Positions 1 through 9,662 of a stretch of 64,000 bases of DNA are shown one piece after another. The stretch is taken from the NCBI RefSeq assembly GCF_002994745.2, contig NC_037093.1, positions 67,599,510 to 67,663,509 of the forward strand, in the 5' to 3' direction. The notes beneath the pieces are model-generated. The model was given only the letters and a program-made list of their open reading frames with translations. It ran no database searches and was not told the origin of the DNA. Position numbers and translations under genes: made by a program. The DNA is from Rosa chinensis. Its lineage: Eukaryota > Streptophyta > Magnoliopsida > Rosales > Rosaceae. Numbering within the stretch: position 1 is the first letter of the stretch; each line of letters starts with the position of its first letter.

Positions 1-437
1 TAAAATGTTAATTACTGGTTAGATCGATTCTAATGTCATAAAAATATATCTCAAAATAATGCTGCTAATTATTTTTGATAGATTATTTCAATATTTACAC
101 CAACAACACCTCATCATCAGTTGGCGAACTAATATAGACATCGCATTTAAAACTAATTAACAATGAATGAAGATGTCTAACCCTTATAAACTAATTTGCA
201 GATTTTATATATTTATTTACAGTTTTATTCCATCTAAGTGAGTATTATTAGCTCAATAGTTGAATAAGCAAAGGGCAAAATTGGAGGTTAAAAAATTTAA
301 CCAATTTGAGGACTATTTTCTTATATAATATTTTATTATATATTAATGAACCCTAAAACCCTAGATAACGACAAATTAAGAATGTATAATACCTCCCATA
401 GCTATGTCTATATCTCGGAAGCAACACTTCAGTTGTA
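1..437. other. AT-rich intergenic DNA
   Basis: No coding frame with recognisable protein similarity and no RNA gene is visible. The sequence is AT-rich plant intergenic DNA ending at the 9-bp target duplication of the next element. Confidence 0.6.
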
Positions 438-861
438 GGGAAAAAAATACAAACAGTACCCAACCTATGGCCGACTCCGAATTTCTGTACCCAAGTTTTC
501 AAAACTATCACAATGGTACCTAGATTATCTAACACGACCTAACATTCATACATGCCGTCCACTTCGCTGTTAACGGTGTTAACTTTGCAAGGGTAATTAT
601 GTCATTCCACTGTTCATCTCTCTTCTCCTTCACACCATGGGTACTGTTCTTTTTTTTTTTTTTTTCCTTTCCCCCTCTCCTCCTGTAAGTAGAAGGACAG
701 ATTTACCCTTGCAAAGTTAACACCGTTAACGGCTAAGTGGACGGCATGTATAAATGTTAGGTCGTGTCAGATAATCTGGGTACCATTGTGATAATTTTTG
801 AAGTTGAGGTACGAAAGTTATTAGTGGCCTCTAATTCAGGTACTGTTTGTCAGTTTTTCCC
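438..861. mobile_element. Fold-back MITE, Mutator-like (9-bp TSD)
   Basis: The first ~160 bases (from 438) and the last ~160 bases (to 861) are imperfect inverted copies of each other. Both ends read inward as GGGAAAAA...ACAAACAGTACC. Shared inner blocks include GCCGTCCACTT and GTTAACACCGTTAAC. The element is flanked by a perfect 9-bp direct repeat, TCAGTTGTA (429-437 and 862-870). Long terminal inverted repeats, no coding capacity and a 9-bp TSD are typical of non-autonomous Mutator-like elements. The repeat and TSD are seen directly; the superfamily is inferred from TSD length. Confidence 0.8.
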
Positions 862-870
862 TCAGTTGTA

Positions 871-1270
871 TATGCTAGTTGTACATACAACGACGCATGC
901 ATAAAGCAACACATAATTAAGTGATTTATGAATTATATATAGGAACTGAGGAAGTATCCTGATACTAGCTATTTAGTTAGATGTAGGGCACGTACGTTCG
1001 TGCAAATTAAACTATAATAACAATGACGAAATCTTGAAAGGCAACTAGTACTTAATAATAAAATAAACGAAGATAAACTAGGAAAATTAGTGCAAATACG
1101 CAGTGCTTAGTTATACGTACGACTAGAATAAAAAAAAAGACTTGGATGAGGTCCAACTCATATGTGTTTGTTTCAGCCAAGTCAAACGAAACCGAGAGCA
1201 CCGTCAATTAACTATTCACAATGTCGGAGTGTTGTTGCTCCCTCCCTAGGCCCACCTTGAAGCAGCTGCA
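871..1270 (+). other. Upstream region of ACC synthase gene
   Basis: No gene is visible. This is AT-rich DNA directly upstream of the ACC synthase transcription unit and presumably holds its promoter. I see no motif strong enough to name apart from the TATA box listed separately. Confidence 0.4.
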
Positions 1271-1274
1271 GCAC

Positions 1275-1283
1275 CTATATATA
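1275..1283 (+). promoter_or_regulatory. Putative TATA box of ACC synthase gene
   Basis: A CTATATATATC stretch lies about 140 bases before the start codon at 1422. It is followed by a pyrimidine-rich leader without upstream ATGs. This fits a plant TATA box with a leader of roughly 110 nt. The position is inferred; no transcript data were available. Confidence 0.5.
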
Positions 1284-1421
1284 TCCATGCAGCCTTACCT
1301 ACATTTTCCACAAACCAAACTGAGCTACTTGCGACCTTCTCTAGCTACATCTAGCTCTCTTTGCTCCTCTCTCCATCTCTTTCAGAACTGAAAAGCTCTT
1401 GATCTGTTTAGTTGCTAGAAA

Positions 1422-3280
1422 ATGTTGTCAAAAAAAGCTAGCTGCGACTCTCATGGCCAAGACTCATCCTACTTCCTGGGGTGGGAAAAATACGAGAAGA
1501 ACCCTTACCATCAAGTTCATAATCCCACCGGAATCATCCAGATGGGACTTGCAGAGAATCAGGTTAGCTAGCTAGGTTCTTAGTAACTTAGTTCTCATCA
1601 TCGCCATGAAAAAAAGAAGAAACAAATACAGAAAAAAAATGACGTGATCTAAGTAGGTCAATCGGTCACTTCAATTGAGTTATTGTGATATATCCAAATG
1701 CCCACCTAACATTAGTTGCGTCCGTGTGCATGGTGGTCTTATTATTCTCTTGTATGATTAGTGTTAATTAATTAGTAGTAAGCACTTGACTTCCAGACTG
1801 TACTGATGGCCATGAACACACTTTGTTGCAGCTTTCGTTTGACCTAGTTGAGTCATGGCTTGCAAGCAACCCAGATGCGGCGGGGCTCAAAAGAAACGGA
1901 GAATCCATCTTCCGAGAGCTAGCTCTCTTTCAAGACTATCACGGCTTGCCGGCTTTCAAGAAAGTAATTACCTAACTAATCATTTTCGAATTTGATATTT
2001 GCTAATACGAGCTAGTATTAACTTACTCACTGTTACATTATTAAATATAGGTATTGGTAGAAATGATGGCAAAAATGAGAGGCAACAAAGTGAAGTTGGA
2101 GGCAAAAAACCTGGTACTCACCGCCGGTGCCACCTCTGCCAATGAGACTCTTATGTTTTGCCTCGCCGATCCTGGCGAAGCCTTCCTCCTTCCCACTCCA
2201 TACTATCCGGGGTATGTATTTAACTATTTATACTATTTTCAAGAGAAGAGAACTTATATATCTATTATAACCTTTTCTTGTGCATAAACTAAATGTTAGT
2301 CAACAAATTATTTATAAACTTTATTGTTCCACAGATTTGATAGAGATCTCAAATGGCGTACCGGAGCCGAGATTGTTCCGATACAATGCACAAGTACAAA
2401 CGGCTTCAAAATCACTGCCTCCGCACTAGAAGAAGCATACGAACGTGCCCAAAAATTCGACCTAAAAGTCAAGGGGGTATTGATCACCAATCCTTCAAAC
2501 CCTCTCGGCACCGCCATGACTGTGGCTGAGCTCAACCACATCATCGACTTCGTCGTCGAAAAAGACATTCACATAATAAGCGACGAGATATATTCAGGCA
2601 CCGTATTCAACTCTCCAAGCTTCGTGAGCATTCTAGAAGCTCTGATGCAGCGAAACCTAGAAAACACTGAACTGTGGAACCGTGTCCACATTGTTTACTC
2701 TCTCTCAAAGGACCTCGGCCTCCCCGGATTCCGAGTTGGCATGATCTACTCCAACAATACTGCGGTTGTTTCCGCCGCAACTAAAATGTCGAGCTTTGGT
2801 CTCATCTCTTCTCAAACTCAGTACTTACTATCCCAAATGTTGTCGGACAAGAAATTTACAAGAAAATACATGAGCGAGAACAAGAAGAGGCTCCTTAAGA
2901 GGAAGGAAATGCTCGTTTCCGGGCTGAAAAGCTCCGGCATCTCGTGTTTGGAAAGCAATGCCGGGCTGTTCTGTTGGGTGGACATGAGGCACTTGTTGAG
3001 AGCTAACACTTTTGAAGCTGAGAAGGAGCTTTGGGAAAAAGTGGTTTGTGAAGTTGGGTTGAACATCTCACCCGGGTCCTCTTGCCACTGCACTGAACCG
3101 GGTTGGTTCAGAATGTGCTTTGCTAACATGTCTGAAGAAACCCTTAGGGTTGCAATGCACAGGATCAAGGTCAGGCTTGTTGATGTTCATCGCTCCCGGG
3201 CCGCCATGGTTAAACCGGCGAGGTTATCGACCAAGTGGGTTCTGCAACTAGCTTCAAACAACCGTCGACCAGACCGTTAA
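1422..3280 (+). CDS. ACS: 1-aminocyclopropane-1-carboxylate synthase (ACS), type-2-like
   Basis: Converts S-adenosylmethionine to ACC, the committed step of ethylene synthesis; a PLP enzyme of the cytosol. Exons: 1422-1562, 1832-1963, 2051-2211 and 2335-3280, joined at GT-AG sites in phase, giving 459 aa. The four-exon layout is usual for the family. The start is the first ATG of a leader without upstream ATGs, and the N-terminus ([18 protein letters not shown]) is typical. Visible motifs: GLAENQ (42-47), FQDYHG with the conserved Tyr83, SDEIYSG (Tyr231), [12 protein letters not shown] with the PLP Lys270, and GWFRMCFAN with the substrate-binding Arg404. The body resembles the Arabidopsis ACS4/5/8/9 branch (type 2). 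The tail ends in [10 protein letters not shown], a degenerate version of the type-2 WVFRLSF element that marks these enzymes for ETO1-dependent turnover. The subtype is therefore less certain than the enzyme call. Confidence 0.95.
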
Positions 3281-3807
3281 AACTCAAGAGAGACTCGGAT
3301 AATCGATATATTCATTTATTATATATTTATTTTTTTGTTCATCTTTCTAATCGTCACTAAGAGTCGATCAGTTTGTATTAACTATTCATTGTTGGTGTGG
3401 TACTTTTGATTATTCGTATAGATGATGATGGTCCACGGCACTATGTACGTAATAAAGTAAAATTGTAATGTATGGTAGTCTCTATATATGTTTTGTATAT
3501 ATATATATGCTTCACGAACTAGTGATGGTGAACCATGTGTCACTATGTAGCCAAAAGGCTAGGAAGGCACAGTCTTAGGGACAATATACAGCAGAGGTCG
3601 TAGAATCAAACTGAAAATTATGTAGAACTAGGAAGTCTCAAGAAAGAGAGAGAGTTCATCATTCACATGTTTGGATCAGCTACAACAATAATTGAGTTTG
3701 AAACTGACGGCTAAAAGTTGAAACCAATAGATGTGTCAGGTACGTACTCTTTTCAGTCTTTTGAGTTCCACAATGAACTTTTACCTTCAAGCGGTAAAGT
3801 TTTCCGT
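3281..3807. other. 3' flank of ACS gene, no further gene
   Basis: AT-rich sequence following the stop codon, presumably holding the 3' UTR and polyadenylation signals (AATAAA-like AATAAAG near 3450). No other coding or structured feature is visible. Confidence 0.4.
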
Positions 3808-4144
3808 TGTAAGGTTATTTCCAATCATTAAGGAGTAAAGTAGACTATGGTCGAAATTTTTAGCCCTTCGAAAATTACTATTCATCAAAATAGTAAGGTC
3901 TATAATTTTTTCAATTTCAATCGTTTGAGGTCTATAATTATAGACTCTAATACATTTGAATCATCCATGTGAGCCTGTTATTGGTTTTCATGGTCTAAAC
4001 CAGCAAAGTCTATAATTAGACCTACTAATAAACTTTAGACCCCCATAATTTATGTAATAGACCCAATCTCTTATTGGAGATGAATTTTGGAAAATAAGGG
4101 TTTATAATTTACACTATAAACCCACAATTGGAGAAGACCTTACA
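3808..4144. repeat. Possible MITE with imperfect 22-bp inverted ends
   Basis: The left end reads TGTAAGGTTATTTCCAATCA and the right end, reversed, reads TGTAAGGTCTTCTCCAATTG. The interior is AT-rich and repeats TCTATAATT-like words. I found no matching target duplication next to the ends, so the boundaries and element status are tentative. Confidence 0.35.
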
Positions 4145-4275
4145 ACCTTGTAGAAGATATATCATACATATTGATTTTGCACGTTTGCTATTGACTTATA
4201 GCTTGTCCATTTGATCTTTTATTTTCACTAATACCACAAAGCAAGGTTGAAAATTACAATGATTTGAAGTAGTTT

Positions 4276-5020
4276 TCGAAGAATATCATGTCAATATATT
4301 ATTAATACTCAGGCCAGAAATGACCATTACATATCCTCCCTCTACCATCTATGGGTAGATAAGAAGTTTGTGGTAAACCAAGTGATACATAGATTAGGTC
4401 CGATCATTTGACGATACCTATGCTCACTTACTTAAGAAAGCCTATAAACTATGCTACCAAAGGCAAGTAAAGAGGCTAAGAAGAAAAAAAACCTAAATAA
4501 AACCCAATCCTACAAGGCTGACTCACTCCTCGTGAGGCCTAAGATAAGGCCCAAAGACCTCATCCTAGCCCCAGAAGGAGAAAGCTAGCCTAACAGGCAG
4601 AGGCAAGCTTGAAGCCGAGCAATCGCAACCTAGCAGCGACCAAGCACCACGCCTCCACCAGAAGTTGCGCCGCTGTGCCTCTGTGTTACCGGTACCGCTG
4701 AGACCTTGTCGAGAGGCACCGCGTCATCTCTTGGAGCGCTGACTAGCTGCACCCTCTTCGAGGACCTGACCTCCAATGCGATCGCCCATACTGATCGAGA
4801 TCATCTTGACAAGTATTAGGTAAAGCAATAGGCATAGGGCAATCAGATTTCTATGCGTTTCCTTGGTGTGGAGTCGGAACCCTCACTATCACATTTCATC
4901 CTTTGTTTCTGTGTAATGGTCGGAGGTAGATGGCCTATCCGAGGTGGGCTAGGGTTGAGGGAGAGCGGCGTTGCTCTCCTAGGGTTGTTATTATTACCAC
5001 AAGTACAAAACAAACTGCAT
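4276..5020. mobile_element. Retroposed insertion with 17-bp target duplication (LINE-like)
   Basis: A 17-bp direct repeat, ATGATTTGAAGTAGTTT, occurs at 4259-4275 and 5021-5037, exactly flanking 745 bases. The interior is GC-rich in its second half, unlike the AT-rich surroundings, and codes for nothing recognisable. Long, variable-length target duplications are the mark of non-LTR retrotransposition. The GC-rich block, read on the minus strand, resembles a plant LINE 5' region, but no reverse transcriptase is present and no clear poly(A) tail is seen. The insertion is well supported; the LINE assignment is inference. Confidence 0.6.
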
Positions 5021-5037
5021 ATGATTTGAAGTAGTTT

Positions 5038-5499
5038 GAGTACAAGAAAAGTAAAGTTATTAGTTTAATCAATAATTAATAATAAATAATATATCCCCTT
5101 GTGGAATAACTTTTGGCGAAATAAAAAAGCAAACATACTGCTCATTACGGAGCATTAAGGATGACACGTATGAAAACATCAGGAACTTCCTTTCCATGGA
5201 GAAATTCATTTTTCCCATCAATTTCATAAATTGGAAATTACTTGGAATTTCAAACCTATGTACCAAATGGCGTAGAGTCTTAGACAAACGAAAGTTTAAC
5301 TGTTTACTGTTCTCTTTATTGAGAGAAGCTTCTGATTCTCTCTTACCCAGGCTCTCTCTTCTCTGCAGCAACCTTTTCTTCCCCAAATTTTTCTCACCCA
5401 TGTGGTGATTCCTCATCCTCTGTGGTGATTCCTTACCCACGTGGTGTTTTGATTTCCTTGTTTTCCTTTTCTTCTGCGTTTGATTTTTGTCCTCACTGT
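5038..5499. other. Intergenic sequence, no gene recognised
   Basis: Open frames here are short and resemble no known protein. This stretch was contiguous with the sequence after 6431 before the hAT-type element inserted. Confidence 0.4.
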
Positions 5500-6431
5500 C
5501 AAGGTTCTAAAAAACGCTAGGCGCTAGTCGGGCGGTGGTCCAGAGCCTAGCGCCTAGAGGTCTAGGCGGGAGCCTAGGCGGGGACTAGGCGGTTTTTTTG
5601 TTTTTAATTTTATTTTTATTTTTATAATATATAATTATATAAATAATATATAAAACCATATTGTAATTGCGTTTCAATGTATTTTTTAATTTAATTAATC
5701 AATTGAAATGTTATTATTACATTAATAAATGAAATATTAATGTAAGAGGAGCCACGTGCAAGAGGATTGCTGGAGATTGGAGAGATACTCCAGAGCCACA
5801 TGAAATATTAATGTAACATTAATAAATTGAAATGTTACTTCAATTTGGATGATTGGAGAGACAATCAATGGAGCAGCCACGTGCAAGAGGATTAGTGGAG
5901 AGATACTCCAAAATTGGCTGGACACTTCAAGTCACCTGACTAAGATGGTCTTCCATGACAGCACGACATCATTTAATTGTTATCAGAATTGAAAACTCAC
6001 GAAACGGTGTCGTAAAAAAGGATAAGTTTATTAAACATAAAAGCAACCTCTTTACTCATCGAGTCATCGTCTTCTTCCTCCCGCAGTTTGTCTTCTTCCT
6101 CTGCAGTTCTGCTCCTTCCTTCACAATCGTTTTAATCAACGCAAAATTTCCAAGCTTTGAAGTCTCATAGCTTATGTAAAATATCGAGGTAGCTACCCAC
6201 GCTTGCTCTCCCATGAATTTGCTCCTAGCGGTGGGTGCCAGAGACAGAGAGAGAGAGAGGAGATTGGGTGGCGGAGAAAACCGCCTAGGCACGCCCAGAC
6301 CCGCCAAGACCCGCCCAGGACCGCCCAGCCCCGCCTAATACCCGCCTAACATCCTAACGCCTAGTACCAACGATTTTCATGAAATCGAATCGGTCCCTTG
6401 CCGCCCACCTAGGCCGATTTTTAGAACATTG
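5500..6431. mobile_element. Non-autonomous hAT-type element (copy 1)
   Basis: Starts CAAGGTTCTAAAAA and ends TTTTTAGAACATTG, so the 14-bp termini are inverted with one mismatch. A perfect 8-bp duplication, CTCACTGT, flanks it (5492-5499 and 6432-6439), as expected for hAT transposition. The subterminal ends are packed with GCCTAGGCG/CGCCTAG/ACCCGCC-type words in both orientations, and the middle is AT-rich. A block containing GCCACGTGCAAGAGGATT occurs twice inside. No transposase is encoded. The same family recurs at 44720-45558. Confidence 0.85.
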
Positions 6432-6439
6432 CTCACTGT

Positions 6440-7690
6440 TCAAATATGTTTTTAGATCTTAGATCTGAATCTCTAAGATATACTATCAGATTTGTTCTCA
6501 TGGTCATTCTCAGTTTTTGTTTTGCCTTTGCTCCTCAAGATGTCCAAGCTGTGAACAAATCTCCTTCTTCTTGTCTACCTTGCTCTGCCATGGAAGAGTT
6601 CGTACTCCTATGCAACCACCTCTTCAGATCTCAAGTTTCTTTGCTAAATCTTGGTTTGGTTGTTGTTATCCTTTTATGCAAGATTTTCTCGTAATCGGTC
6701 AATTGGAGAATGTATGGCAGCTCTGTCTGTATCCTCACCTCTGCATACCACCCTTGGTTACCAGCCCTCGCTCATGATTTCCGTCAGAGCTCCGGAGTCG
6801 AATCTGCTATGGCGGCTTCAAGTTGGAGATGAAGAAGAAGCTTTGATTAGGATTTGAGTTTTTTGGGCTGCTTTGGCCTTTATGTTTTCAACTGTTTCTT
6901 TCGTATATGTTGATTTCTCTGGTCATCATGCTATTGGGCTGTGTCCCTTGTATTGTTGTTTGGCTTTGACCCTTGTTAATTGATGCTACCTTTTGACCAA
7001 ACAAAGAAAAAAATAGTGAAGAGTCTTCTGTGGACCAAGGTCCACCTGCATCAAACCCAAATTCAGCGAGTGACTGAAGAGCGCGGTTCCCAATTTGACC
7101 ATGTTCCACCTGCACCATGACCTATAGTAGAATTTTCAACCAAATAGATCCAAATTGTGGCTGAGGTATCCATATTATAATCACCAACATATACATCACA
7201 TTGACATGCTCATAAAGTTTATTATGAGATGACATCTCCACATCATGTTCATAGATCTTAACACTGCCCAGAGAAAAGGTTGTGACAATAATTGGGGGAA
7301 CCATAATAGGCCCGTAGGGTCTTGGAAAGTAATAATGGGCTTTCTGGAATTGAGAGCCCAGACATATCGTATGACCCAGACCTCAATCTTAATCCGACGC
7401 GTTCAAACCCAGGTCCACAAAGATCTGCAATAATGGAGAGGATTTTTTTTTTTTTTTTTTTTTGGAGAAGAATAATGGTGAAGATCGGACCGCGCATTAA
7501 AATAGAATAGATCCATCCGTCAGAGAATAATAGAAGAAAGAAGCTGACAGTTAGGATGATTACCCCGTTTACTGATTTGGACAGTTGGACAGTCAACCAC
7601 GTGGCGGTCGGCACTCCCGGCCAAAATCCCAGATAGAGTGTAACATACATATATAATACAAAAATAAATACCTTTACGTATTAGTGCTTG
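6440..7690. other. Intergenic / promoter region of CSC1-like gene
   Basis: No protein-coding gene is recognisable; the frames present lack similarity I can name. The last ~400 bases hold several GGCCC/GGGCT words (for example near 7310, 7338 and 7356) resembling plant site-II-type promoter elements, and a T tract at 7443-7463. This is probably the promoter of the downstream channel gene. Confidence 0.35.
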
Positions 7691-8393
7691 GTTGGTTCTT
7701 CGCTTTCTCTGTCTCCCACTCAAATTCTGCCTCTCTCTCTCTTAAAAAAAGGAAAATAAATATCTAAAACCAACCAAAAAAACTGCCTCCTCCTCATTCG
7801 TTCTGGTTGGATTTCGCTGTAATTTACATTCTCTGAGTTTCTCTTGAAGTCGAAGCAAACCGCAGCAATGGCGTAGAAGGTTTGATTCCAGTCGCGTCGC
7901 AATTCGGCTTCGAATCGGTTCAGGTACTCCAATTTTGATGATTGAATTCTTGCTCACTTCGTTGAATTTGATCTTAGTTTTCATACTCTGCGTGAATTAA
8001 TATTGTTTCTCGGTTTAAACAACAGGTAGAAAAAAGTAAATTATTGATGGATTTTTAGTACTTGAGAGTGAGTCAGGTTGTAATGATTTTCAGTTTGAAT
8101 TAGATGGCTGATACTTGGTCTGAGTTCTAGAAATCGATATGAATGGCTCTGTAATATATGTATTAGTGAGAAAGGTACTTGAATTCAGAATGAACTGTTG
8201 ATGTATGGATTGGATTCTAGTTGTTGTTTTAAATTGCAATGTTGGAGAATGAACTGTTGATGCATGGATTCTACTTGTTACCTCAAATAGGTGGACAAAC
8301 TGCGGATAAGCATTTCGGCAGCCGAGTTGTTTTGCATGTCTGTTATCTTTGGGTAATGAGATACTTGGAGCTTGGAGATAAAAGTGGACTAAA
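7690..8393 (+). promoter_or_regulatory. 5' UTR of CSC1-like gene with intron and two uORFs
   Basis: A pyrimidine-rich leader from about 7690 ends at a GT donor after 7923 (TTCAG|GTACT). A likely acceptor (AAATAG) ends at 8290. The second leader exon (8291-8393) contains two upstream ORFs. The first is ATG at 8336 to TAA at 8356 (6 codons). The second is ATG at 8356, sharing one base with that TAA, to TGA at 8397, which overlaps the main ATG at 8394 as ATGA. The ORFs are seen directly; the exon limits are inferred from splice signals. Confidence 0.5.
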
Positions 8394-9596
8394 ATGAATC
8401 TTGCAGCTCTTGGGACTTCTGCTGGAATTAATGTAGCCGTGTGTGTCGTAGTTTTTTCACTATATTCCATATTAAGAAAGCAACCAAGCCAGGTTACGGT
8501 CTACTTTGGGCGAAGGCTTTCAACAGACACAAGAAAAAGTAATAAGTTGTGCTTGGATAGATTTGTTCCCTCTGCTAGTTGGATAGTGAAAGCCTGGAAA
8601 ACAACAGAAGATGAATTATTGACTACTGGTGGCTTGGATAGTGTGGTTTTTATGAGGATAATTGTCTTCAGGTAAGTGAAGCTTGTCCTGATTTTTGTAG
8701 ACAAGGTCTTGCCAAATTTCTTATCTTATATTTCATATAGTTGGACGTTATAGTTGTTCTTCCTGTTAGTAGGGGTATGAGTCACTCTACTTAGACATGT
8801 TGTTGCCGTCATGAAACTTATTTCGCAATCTCATAACAATTTTTTTTATTTTTTTAATATCAGTCTGAGCACTTTCATAACACAGGGAGGTGTTTTCTTG
8901 AAAGAAAAAAAATATATATATCTGAAGGTGTGCAGGATACAGAATGACTACAAAAGAAACTACCTGACTTGGATTAAAAGGATCTTCAGTATGCATATAA
9001 AGAAGATTCTTGATATTGTTTAACAGTTTAAGTCAAGTTTGTAGAGTTTAAGTTTTTATTTTAAATGACTTCTTCATCTGCTTTATGATTGTTGCATATT
9101 ATTGTGTTCCATTTATCAGTCACTTTGTGTTGGTTTGTTTGTTATTCTTTTTCCGATGTGTTTGCAGTTAATTTATGGTTTATGTCTGTGTCATTTCACT
9201 CATAGCTCAATTTCACAAGATCAACAATTGTACTGATTGCAATTATGATTTCTCACTTTCGCCTACTCCTTTCTTTATTGACAGTCTTCGGATCTTTTCC
9301 ATTGCTGCCATCACATGTGTTTTTATAGTGCTTCCAGTGAATTATCGAGGAAAAGTGCTTGGCCACAAGCGTATCCCTTTAGAAACATTGGAAGTATTTA
9401 CCATCTTGAATGTTCAAGAGGGTTCAAAGTGGTATGGATATTCTTGATGATTAGATTAATTTTTAAGAAAAGATATGTCTTATATTCAATATTAATGTAT
9501 GCGTATGAAGGTTTAGATAGTTGGTATATGCCTGTGTGTCAAATCTTTTCCAGTGCTCACCCCTTTCTTTGCCTTTTTTTTTTGGCCAGATTTTTT

Positions 9597-9662
<66 letters not shown>

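Noticed and set aside
2308..3168. Minus-strand open frames over the ACS gene
   Set aside because: Antisense shadows of the conserved ACS exon 4.
6446..6857. Overlapping plus-strand open frames with a hydrophobic start
   Set aside because: No recognisable family, no splice-consistent extension and no clear codon bias; treated as intergenic.
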